Positions 35,436-43,000 of a stretch of DNA of 64,000 nt are shown one piece after another. This DNA comes from JABFXC01 sp045804265 (GTDB lineage Bacteria > Gemmatimonadota > Gemmatimonadetes > Gemmatimonadales > Gemmatimonadaceae). A program made the position numbers and the translations under genes. Every line of letters starts with the position of its first letter. Position 1 is the stretch's first letter. The notes beneath the pieces are model-generated. The model did not search any database. It was not told the DNA's origin and saw only the letters and a list, made by a program, of their open reading frames with translations. The stretch is taken from the NCBI GenBank assembly GCA_045804265.1, contig JBJMNK010000097.1:1-64000 (forward strand), read 5' to 3'.

Positions 35436-37478
35436 GTGCATCGTTCCACAACGCTCATCCGCGCCGCTCGCCGCGCCATCTTCGCCGGCGTCATCGCGAC
35501 CGCGCCCGGCGTTCTCGGCGCCCAGCAGCAGGCCCCGTCGACCGGCGAGGCGTGGACGCTGATCCAGCCGCCGCAGTCCTCGCTCGTCTACGCACGCGAT
35601 GGGTCGCTCATCGGCGAGATCGGCCGCGAATGGCGGACGAGCATCTCGATCCGGACGCTGCCGAAGTACGTGGGCCAGGCCTTCGTCGCGACCGAGGATC
35701 ATCGCTTCTACCAGCACAACGGCGTCGACGTGGTCGGCGTGCTCGGCGCGCTCAAGGACGCAGCGTTAGGCGACGCCCGCGGCGCCAGCACGATCACGCA
35801 GCAGCTGGTCGGCAACATGCACCCCGACATCATCGACCGGCGCGACAAGTCGGTCGGGCGCAAGCTCCGCGAGCAGGAAGCGGCGCGGGAGATGGAGCGC
35901 CATTACACGAAGGAGCAGATCCTCGAGGCGTATCTCAACCAGATCAACTTCGGCCATGGCTGGTACGGGATCGACGCCGCATCGCGCCACTATTTCGGCA
36001 AGCCGGCGGCCAAGCTCACCCTGTCCGAGGCAGCCTCGCTGGCGGCGCTGCCGAAGACGCCGGTGGGCTACGATCCGGCGGCGCACCCCGACAGGAATCG
36101 CGAGCGGCGCAACACCGTGCTCGCGCTGATGGCCGACCAGGGATACATCACGAAGGGGCAGGCCGACGCCACCTCGCGCGAGCCGGTCGTCACCGTGCCT
36201 AACGGCGGCATGTCGGCGACCGCACCCTACTTCGTCGACGTCGTCCGCCAGCAGGCCGAGCGCGCCGGCGTCCCCGTCGCCAACGGCGGTTATCGCATCC
36301 ACACGACGCTCGATCCGGTCCTCCAGAACGCGGCCACCGTGGCCCTCGTCGAGGGGACCGCCGCCGTCGAGCTGCGGCCGGGCTACAAGCATCCGACGTA
36401 CACCAACCACCCCAAGGGCAGCCGCGACTACCTGCAGGGCGCCGTCATCGCCCTCGATCCGGTCGACGGTGAGGTGCGCGCGCTCGTCGGCGGTCGCAAC
36501 TACCAGGAGTCGCCGTTCGACCGGGCGGTCATGGCCGTCAGGCAGCCGGGCTCGTCGTTCAAGCCTGTCGTCTACGCCCTCGCGATCACCGACAGCATCA
36601 CCCCGAACACGATCGTCCAGGACACGGCGCTCAAGATCGTCCTGCCTAACGGCGAGACGTACCAGCCGGGGAACAGCGATGGCAAGTTCCTCGGGGCGCT
36701 GACACTGCGTGAGGCATTGGTCCAGTCGCGAAATCCGGTCGCCGTCCAGCTCGGGATGCGCTTGGGCATGGACTCGGTTGCCGCGCTCGCCCACGCGATG
36801 GGGATCAGCTCCGCGATCGCGCCGGTGCCGTCGAGCGCGATTGGCGCCTCGGCCGTGCGGCCGATCGAGATGGTCGCCGCCTACGCATCGCTCGCCAACC
36901 TCGGCTCGGCCGTCGAGCCGTCATTCGTCATTCGCGTCGAAGACCGCAACGGGAAGACGGTGTGGTCGCCGAAGCCCGCGGCGCCGTCGCTCGCCCTCGA
37001 TCCGCGCGTCGCGTTCATCGTCCGCGACATGATGCGCGACGCGGTCGAGCGCGGGACCGGCACCGCCGTCAGGCGCTATCTCCCGGTCACGATTCCCGTC
37101 GCCGGAAAAACGGGAACGACCAACGACAATACCGACGTCTGGTTCGTCGGCATGACGCCCGAGATCGTCGCCGGCGTCTGGCTCGGCTTCGACCGGCCGA
37201 AGACGATCACTCCCGGCGCGTTCGGCGGTTCGCTCGCCGCACCGATCTTCGGCGCGATGCTCCAGCGGTGGTACGCCGGCCGAACGTCAGGCAGCTGGGA
37301 GCCGCCGGCCGGCCTGGTCTCCGGCGAGCTCGATCGGGTGACGGGAATGGTCGCCGATGCGAGCACTCCACCCGACCGCCGCTACATCGAGTACTTCCTC
37401 GAGGGCACCGAGCCGCCCGGGTTGCAGTTCGACCCGTGGCGGATGTTCGAGATGGGGCCGGTGGCGATCACGTTCTGA
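35436..37478 (+). CDS. Class A penicillin-binding protein (glycosyltransferase plus transpeptidase)
   Basis: The protein has 680 residues with a GTG start at 35436. The GT51 domain (about 40-230) shows FVATEDHRFYQHNGVD with catalytic Glu, GASTITQQLVGNM and YTKEQILEAYLNQINFGHGWYGIDAA. The transpeptidase domain (about 310-600) shows the active Ser in RQPGSSFKPVVY, SRNP and KTGTTNDNTDVWF. Unlike typical class A PBPs, the N-terminus looks like a cleavable signal peptide ending GVLGAQQQ rather than a permanent anchor. It polymerises and crosslinks peptidoglycan at the outer face of the inner membrane. Confidence 0.93.
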   Translation: MHRSTTLIRAARRAIFAGVIATAPGVLGAQQQAPSTGEAWTLIQPPQSSLVYARDGSLIGEIGREWRTSISIRTLPKYVGQAFVATEDHRFYQHNGVDVVGVLGALKDAALGDARGASTITQQLVGNMHPDIIDRRDKSVGRKLREQEAAREMERHYTKEQILEAYLNQINFGHGWYGIDAASRHYFGKPAAKLTLSEAASLAALPKTPVGYDPAAHPDRNRERRNTVLALMADQGYITKGQADATSREPVVTVPNGGMSATAPYFVDVVRQQAERAGVPVANGGYRIHTTLDPVLQNAATVALVEGTAAVELRPGYKHPTYTNHPKGSRDYLQGAVIALDPVDGEVRALVGGRNYQESPFDRAVMAVRQPGSSFKPVVYALAITDSITPNTIVQDTALKIVLPNGETYQPGNSDGKFLGALTLREALVQSRNPVAVQLGMRLGMDSVAALAHAMGISSAIAPVPSSAIGASAVRPIEMVAAYASLANLGSAVEPSFVIRVEDRNGKTVWSPKPAAPSLALDPRVAFIVRDMMRDAVERGTGTAVRRYLPVTIPVAGKTGTTNDNTDVWFVGMTPEIVAGVWLGFDRPKTITPGAFGGSLAAPIFGAMLQRWYAGRTSGSWEPPAGLVSGELDRVTGMVADASTPPDRRYIEYFLEGTEPPGLQFDPWRMFEMGPVAITF

Positions 37479-37505
37479 TACCGTCGCCGCAGTCCCGACG
37501 CACTC

Positions 37506-37598
37506 GGCGATAAGCTGTAAGCGAGAAGCAGCAAGCGGACGGCGATCCGCATTGCGGTGACGCCGTCCGCTTCCTGCTTTCAGCTTATCGCTTACTGC
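37506..37598. repeat. Long hairpin, family A (copy 4)
   Basis: The left arm GCGATAAGCTGTAAGCGAGA then AGCAGCAAGCGGACGGCG pairs with CGCCGTCCGCTTCCTGCTTTCAGCTTATCGC. It lies between the convergent PBP and lon genes and probably ends both transcripts. Confidence 0.88.
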
Positions 37599-37602
37599 CT
37601 CT

Positions 37603-40170
37603 TCACACGCTCGCCAGCTCCAGCTCCCGCTCCGGCTGCCGCGCCGACCGCTCCGCCGGGAGCAGCGCGATGTCGAACACCTCGTCGAGCGTGCGCACGA
37701 AGTGGAAGCTGAGCTGCTTGCGCACGTCCTCGGGGATGTCGTCGATGTGTGACTCGTTCTCCTTCGGGAGGATGATCGTGGTGATCCCCGCCCGATGTGC
37801 GCCTAACACTTTTTCCTTCACCCCACCGATCGGCAGGACACGGCCACGGAGCGTGGCCTCGCCGGTCATCGCGACATCCTTCCGCACCGCGCGCCCCGAC
37901 ATCGCACTGACCAGCGCCGTCGACATCGTGACACCGGCGCTCGGTCCGTCCTTCGGGATCGCGCCCGCTGGGACGTGGATGTGAACCTCGATCGAGCCGA
38001 GACGATCCTCGGGAATGTCGAGCTCCCGCGCGTGCGTCGCCGCATACGTCAGCGCCGCGCGCGCACTCTCCTTCATCACGTCGCCCAGCTGTCCGGTGAG
38101 GATGAGTGAGACGTTCCCCCATCCGGTCACCTGCGTCGCCTTGTCCGCTGGCGGTGCCGCCGAATGCAGGCGACGGATCGCCGCTTCGACGAACATGATG
38201 TCGCCCCCCGCGGGCGTGTAGTACATGCCAGTCGCGACGCCGATCTCGTTCTCCTCTGCCATGTGCTCGGGGTGCACGCGCGGCCGCCCGAGCAGGATGC
38301 CGACTTCTTCCGCGGTCAGCGTCTCGTCGGTGATCTCGCTCGTGTCGCCGCTCGCGATCTTGCGCGCGACCTTGCGCGCCACCGCGCCGACCTGACGCTC
38401 GAGCTGACGGACGCCGCTCTCACGCGTGTAACGCGAGACGATCTCCATCACCGCCTCGTCGGTCAGCTTGATGCCGCGCGATCCCAGCCCTGCCTCCTCC
38501 ATCTGCCGCGGGATGAGATACTTCTTCGCGATCTCGGCCTTCTCGCGCTCGGTGTACCCCGCGAACTCGACGACTTCCATGCGGTCGAGCAGCGGGCCGG
38601 GAATGTTCTGGATGAAGTTCGCCGTCGCGATGAACAGCACCTCGCTCAGGTCGAACGGGATGTTGAGGTAGTGGTCGGTGAACGTGTCGTTCTGCGCCGG
38701 GTCGAGCACCTCGAGCAGCGCGCTCGACGGATCGCCCTGGTGCGACGCACCGAGCTTGTCGACCTCGTCGAGGAGGAAGATCGGGTTCTTCGTCCCGGCC
38801 TGCTTCATCCCCTGGATGATGCGCCCCGGCATCGCGCCGACGTAGGTGCGCCGGTGACCGCGGATGTCGGCCTCGTCACGCACGCCGCCTAACGCGACGC
38901 GGACGTACTCGCGCCCGAGCGAGCGCGCGATCGACTTCGCGATCGACGTCTTGCCGACGCCGGGCGGCCCTACGAACAATAGAATCGGCCCCTTCGCCAT
39001 CGCCCGCGCCTTCACCTCCTGTGAATCCGTGATCGCGCGGTCCTCGTTCACGGTCGGCGCAAGCGACGGAGTCGCGTCATCCTTGAGCGGAATGAGCTTC
39101 GCCGCCGGGATCTCGCCAGTCTTCTCCACTTCCTCGGCGAGCTCCTTCGCGCGGAGCTGCCGCACGGCGAGGAACTCGAGCACCCGGTCCTTCACATCGG
39201 GAAGCCCGTAGTGGTCATCGTCGAGGATCTGCTGCGCGCGACTCAGGTCGAGGTTGTCGTCCGAGCGCGTCGCCCATGGAAGCTCGGCGATCCATTCGAG
39301 ATACGTGCGGATCACTTGCGCTTCCATGCTCTCGCGTCCCGACCGCTCGAGACGCCCGAGCTCGCGCTCGACTTCGGCGCGCGCGTCCTTCGTGAGCGGG
39401 AGCTTCGCCAGCTTGTCGCGCAGGTCGGTCACCTCGCGCGACTGGTCATCGTCGCCAAGCTCCTTCTGGATCGCCTTGAGCTGCTCGCGGAGATACATCT
39501 CGCGCTGGCGCTCGCCCAGCTCCTCCTGGACCTGCGTCTTGATCTCCTCCTGCGCCTCGAGCATCCCGATCTGCCGCTGCACGTGGACGAGCACGCGGCG
39601 CATCCGCTCCTCGACGCTCAACGTTTCGAGCAGCCCCTGGCGCTCGGGGACGGTGAGGTCGATGTAGCCGGCGACGAGGTCGGTGAACTTGCCAGCCTCG
39701 GTCACCGAGTCGAGCACCTGGTGCACGACCTCTTCGGGAAGTCCGCGACGCTCCCCGAGCTCGGCGGCGCGCTCGCGCGTTTCCTTGTGCAGCGCCGTGA
39801 ACGCTGCGTCGTTCTCGTCGAGTGGCCCGAGCTCGTCGACGGCCATCACGACCGCGTTCATGAACCCGTCGCCGTGACCATACTGCAGCGCCGTCGCCCG
39901 CTGCTCGCCCTGCAGCAGCAGCTGGACGCCGCCGAGTCCGCGCTGGACCTGCCCGATGCGCGCGATGACTCCCATCGAGTAGAGGATGTCCGGCGTCGGC
40001 TCATCGGTGTTGTCGCGCTGCGCGACCGCGAAGACGAGCCGGTCGCCCTTGAGCGCGCTCTCGATCGCGCGCAACGTCCCCGGCCGTCCGGCAGCGATCG
40101 GCGCCGTCAGCCCGGGAAAGATCACCGTTCCGCGCAGTGGGAGAACGGGCAGTGTCTGTCGCTCAGCCAT
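37603..40170 (-). CDS. lon: ATP-dependent protease Lon
   Basis: The protein has 855 residues from the ATG at 40170, with an AGGAAA ribosome binding site. It has the N-terminal LON substrate domain (VLPLRGTVIFPGLTAPI) with long coiled coils (about 185-300), the AAA+ core (Walker A GPPGVGKTSIAKSIA, Walker B FLLDEVDKLG, sensor NFIQNIP) and the C-terminal protease with catalytic Ser in PKDGPSAGVTM and Lys in GGVKEKVLGAHRAGI. It degrades misfolded and regulatory proteins in the cytoplasm. No heat-shock promoter element could be recognised in the 349-nt upstream region. Confidence 0.97.
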   Translation of the reverse strand: MAERQTLPVLPLRGTVIFPGLTAPIAAGRPGTLRAIESALKGDRLVFAVAQRDNTDEPTPDILYSMGVIARIGQVQRGLGGVQLLLQGEQRATALQYGHGDGFMNAVVMAVDELGPLDENDAAFTALHKETRERAAELGERRGLPEEVVHQVLDSVTEAGKFTDLVAGYIDLTVPERQGLLETLSVEERMRRVLVHVQRQIGMLEAQEEIKTQVQEELGERQREMYLREQLKAIQKELGDDDQSREVTDLRDKLAKLPLTKDARAEVERELGRLERSGRESMEAQVIRTYLEWIAELPWATRSDDNLDLSRAQQILDDDHYGLPDVKDRVLEFLAVRQLRAKELAEEVEKTGEIPAAKLIPLKDDATPSLAPTVNEDRAITDSQEVKARAMAKGPILLFVGPPGVGKTSIAKSIARSLGREYVRVALGGVRDEADIRGHRRTYVGAMPGRIIQGMKQAGTKNPIFLLDEVDKLGASHQGDPSSALLEVLDPAQNDTFTDHYLNIPFDLSEVLFIATANFIQNIPGPLLDRMEVVEFAGYTEREKAEIAKKYLIPRQMEEAGLGSRGIKLTDEAVMEIVSRYTRESGVRQLERQVGAVARKVARKIASGDTSEITDETLTAEEVGILLGRPRVHPEHMAEENEIGVATGMYYTPAGGDIMFVEAAIRRLHSAAPPADKATQVTGWGNVSLILTGQLGDVMKESARAALTYAATHARELDIPEDRLGSIEVHIHVPAGAIPKDGPSAGVTMSTALVSAMSGRAVRKDVAMTGEATLRGRVLPIGGVKEKVLGAHRAGITTIILPKENESHIDDIPEDVRKQLSFHFVRTLDEVFDIALLPAERSARQPERELELASV

Positions 40171-40519
40171 GATTGTTTCCTGGTGTGTGCCTTCGTCCTG
40201 ATCCGTACCCGCGAGAGAGGTCCGCACATCGCAGACCATATCACGGCGAATCGCGTGAGCGCGTCTGGCGCTCCTGCATATGAGGGCATTCGCCGCGCAC
40301 ATCGTTCCGGTGGTTGCACGAGAGTTGGACACGCGCCAGCGCGGCAGTGCTGCTTGCTCCTTTCGGCCGGGGTGGCGCAGCGACGCACGATCCCCTGCCG
40401 CATCGGCCGGGCGGGTGCGCCCCGGTCCGCGACCACTTTCCGCCTCACGTTCGCCTTTTCAGGCAGGCGGGGCGGTGCTAGTATGGGGGGAACGCTTCCC
40501 CCTCCGTGGAACCCACCTA
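40171..40519. other. Divergent intergenic region between lon and the Ser/Thr kinase gene
   Basis: The region should hold the promoters of both divergent genes. A TAGTAT hexamer at 40479-40484, about 36 nt before the kinase GTG, could be its -10 element, but no matching -35 was found at the usual distance. No repeat and no small gene was recognised. Confidence 0.35.
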
Positions 40520-42526
40520 GTGAGCGAATCCGCCGCGTCGACTCAGGACGCTGAACTGCGCGCGCACGTGTCGCGGGTGCTTGGTACGCACTACGACATC
40601 GAGCAGGAGCTGGGGCGGGGGGGAATGGGGATCGTGTACTGCGCGAAGGATCGCCGTCTCAAGCGCACGGTCGCGATCAAGATCCTTCCGCCCGAGCTCG
40701 CGTTTCGCTCGGACATCCGCTCCCGATTTCTTCGCGAAGCGGAGACCGCTGCGCAGCTGAGCCATCCGAACATCGTCCCGATCTACAGCGTGGACGAGAT
40801 GGAGAACCTCGTGTTCTTCGTGATGGCCTACGTCGCCGGAAACAACATCGCGAAGGAGCTGCACGAGCGCGGCCGGCTCGGCGTCGTCGAGACGCGGCAC
40901 ATCATCCGCGAAGTCGCCGATGCCCTGTCGTACGCGCACGGCCGCGGCGTGGTGCATCGCGACATCAAGCCGGACAACATCCTGCTCGACCGCGATACGG
41001 GCCGGGCGATGGTGACCGACTTCGGGATCGCGCGCGCGGTCAGCGAGAACACCGACGCATCGCGCCTGACGGCCACGGGGATGGCGATCGGCACTCCGAC
41101 GTACATGTCGCCGGAGCAGGCTGCCGGTGAGCGCGAGATCGATGGACGCAGCGACCTGTACGCACTCGGTGTCGTTGCGTACCAGATGCTGAGCGGTGCG
41201 CCACCGTTCGCCGCGTCGAGCACTCCGGCGATGCTGGTCAAGCATCTCACCGAGCGGCCGGCCGCTCTCCGCTCGAAGCGGAGCGACGTGCCCGAGGAGC
41301 TTGAGCGAATCGTCATGGTGCTGCTCGAGAAGGATCCGTCGAACCGCCTGCCGAGTGCGGGCGCGCTCGTCGCCGCGCTCGACGGAGCGCCGGTGGCCGC
41401 GCCGCCGCGCACCGAAGCGGTCCCCGGCGGGATGGTCGGGATGGCGCAGCTTCCACCGGCGCCGCCGCTGCCGATGCCGCTTGGCGCACCCGTCAGTGAG
41501 CCGAGTCAGGAGACGCTCGCGCGGTGGTACGCGCCCGACATCGTTCGCTTCCGCAAGCGCGTGCGGAAGTGGGCGTACACGTCGGCGATGTTCTTCGTGA
41601 TGTCGATCTTCATCCACAGGTTCCCGTGGCTCACCATCTCGGGGTTCTGGGGGATGGGGCTCGCCTGGCAGTTCACGGGACTGATGGGGAAGGGGCACAG
41701 CTGGCGCGACGTCCTGCGGCAGCCTAACGATCGCGAGTTCGTCGACCTGCTCGGCGACTGGGTCGAGTCGGCGCAGTCGATATTCGATGGACAGAAGCGG
41801 ATGGCGCGGCGGCTGGCGCACAATGACGCCCGCGCCGCGCGCCGCCTCGCGCGGGACGACGCGCGCGCCACGCGGCGGATGCTGCCCACCGGCGGGTCGC
41901 AGCCTTCGCCAGCGCCGGGAAGCCCGTGGAGCCCCCTGCCTAACGGTATCGCGAACCAGACGCCGCCGCTCCCCGGCTCGCGCGAGGCGGTGTTCGCCCA
42001 GGCGCAGATCGATCGTGACGAGATCAAGCGCCTGATCGACTCCATGTCGGGCGCGGATCGCCAGCTGGTCGCCAACGTCGTCCCGTCGGCCGACGCGCTG
42101 CTCGAGCGCGTCCGCACGCTGGCCATGTCGCTCGCAGATGTCGAGCGCAACATGCCCAAGGGGCAGCTCGACGCCGTGGACAGTGAGATCGCGCGCCTCG
42201 AGAGCGAGGCGAATCCCCTCGACCGCGTCCGCAGCGAGGAACGCGTCAGGCGCCTCGCCGCGCTGCGCCGGCAGCGCCGCGCGCTGAGCGACCTCACCGG
42301 CCGCCGCGACCAGATGGCGGCGCGGCTCGAGAGCTGCGCACTCGCGCTGCAGAGCATGCGCTTCGACGTGCTGCGCCTGCGCGCCGGCGCGCAGTCGCAC
42401 GCGCAGGTCACCTCGCTCGCGCTCGAGGCGCTCAACCTCGCCCGCGAGGTCGACTACGCGGTCGCGGCGAACGAGGACGTCGCGCGCCTGACGAATACGA
42501 CCGCCCGTCCCGCTGCCGGGGCGTGA
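40520..42526 (+). CDS. Ser/Thr protein kinase with membrane segment and C-terminal coiled coil
   Basis: The protein has 668 residues with a GTG start at 40520. The Hanks-type kinase domain (about 20-290) is complete: GRGGMGIVY, Lys in VAIKILPPE, HRDIKPDNILL, DFGIA, and GTPTYMSPEQA. A Pro-rich linker follows, then two hydrophobic segments (about 355-372 and 375-395) as in 2TM-domain proteins, and an RLAHNDARAARRLARDDARATRR basic repeat. The last 150 residues form a helical domain (SADALLERVRTLAMSLADVERNMPKGQL...). The coupled next gene is a stand-alone copy of that domain. Confidence 0.9.
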   Translation: MSESAASTQDAELRAHVSRVLGTHYDIEQELGRGGMGIVYCAKDRRLKRTVAIKILPPELAFRSDIRSRFLREAETAAQLSHPNIVPIYSVDEMENLVFFVMAYVAGNNIAKELHERGRLGVVETRHIIREVADALSYAHGRGVVHRDIKPDNILLDRDTGRAMVTDFGIARAVSENTDASRLTATGMAIGTPTYMSPEQAAGEREIDGRSDLYALGVVAYQMLSGAPPFAASSTPAMLVKHLTERPAALRSKRSDVPEELERIVMVLLEKDPSNRLPSAGALVAALDGAPVAAPPRTEAVPGGMVGMAQLPPAPPLPMPLGAPVSEPSQETLARWYAPDIVRFRKRVRKWAYTSAMFFVMSIFIHRFPWLTISGFWGMGLAWQFTGLMGKGHSWRDVLRQPNDREFVDLLGDWVESAQSIFDGQKRMARRLAHNDARAARRLARDDARATRRMLPTGGSQPSPAPGSPWSPLPNGIANQTPPLPGSREAVFAQAQIDRDEIKRLIDSMSGADRQLVANVVPSADALLERVRTLAMSLADVERNMPKGQLDAVDSEIARLESEANPLDRVRSEERVRRLAALRRQRRALSDLTGRRDQMAARLESCALALQSMRFDVLRLRAGAQSHAQVTSLALEALNLAREVDYAVAANEDVARLTNTTARPAAGA

Positions 42527-42984
42527 CGGTGGCAGCCGCGGGGGCACGCGACCTCGCGGCGCTCGTCGGCGCCGAGATCCTCGCCGGACGCTGGGGTGAC
42601 GCGGTGCGGAAGGCGCAGGATGATCGCGACGCGATCGCCGTCGCCCGCGGGCAGCGCGACCCGCGCACCACGCTCGACACCCCCGACCTCCTGCCGACCG
42701 CCGAGGAGCTGCTCGAGCGCGTGATCGCGCTCGCACCCACGCTCCACGGTCTCGACGCCGCCCTCGCGCCCGGCGCCATGCAGCTGCTCGATGAGCGTAT
42801 CGCGCGCGCTGCGCGTGAGACCGAGAGCGAGGCCGGTGCGCGCAGCCTCGCGATGCTCGAACACCAGCGGGCAACGCTGCGCGAGCTCGAGTCGCGCCGC
42901 GACCAGCTCGCGCGCAAGATGGAAAAGGCCCTGCTCGCCCTCGCGCGGCTCCGCTACCAGGCGAAGCGGCTGCGCGGCCGTTGA
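42523..42984 (+). CDS. Helical protein paralogous to the kinase C-terminal domain
   Basis: The protein has 153 residues. The GTG start overlaps the kinase stop by 4 nt. Aligning by eye, TAEELLERVIALAPTLHGLDAALAPGAMQLLDERIARAARETESEA and LESRRDQLARKMEKALLALARLRYQAKRL match the same order of blocks at the kinase C-terminus (SADALLERVRTLAMSLADVERNMPKGQLDAVDSEIARLESEA, LTGRRDQMAARLESCALALQSMRFDVLRL). It is therefore likely a duplicated and detached domain. It could form a heteromeric coiled coil with the kinase and control its state; this is inference. Confidence 0.7.
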   Translation: MTVAAAGARDLAALVGAEILAGRWGDAVRKAQDDRDAIAVARGQRDPRTTLDTPDLLPTAEELLERVIALAPTLHGLDAALAPGAMQLLDERIARAARETESEAGARSLAMLEHQRATLRELESRRDQLARKMEKALLALARLRYQAKRLRGR

Positions 42985-43000
42985 ACCCGCACCGTTGAAC

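Noticed and set aside
39211..40554. A 447-codon plus-strand open frame opposite the lon N-terminus
   Set aside because: lon is unambiguous on the other strand and the frame shows shadow composition (Arg/Leu/Glu-rich with no domain).
40517..42874. A 785-codon minus-strand open frame opposite the Ser/Thr kinase
   Set aside because: The plus-strand kinase motifs are complete. The antisense product is low-complexity Arg/Ala/Gly and lacks any known motif.
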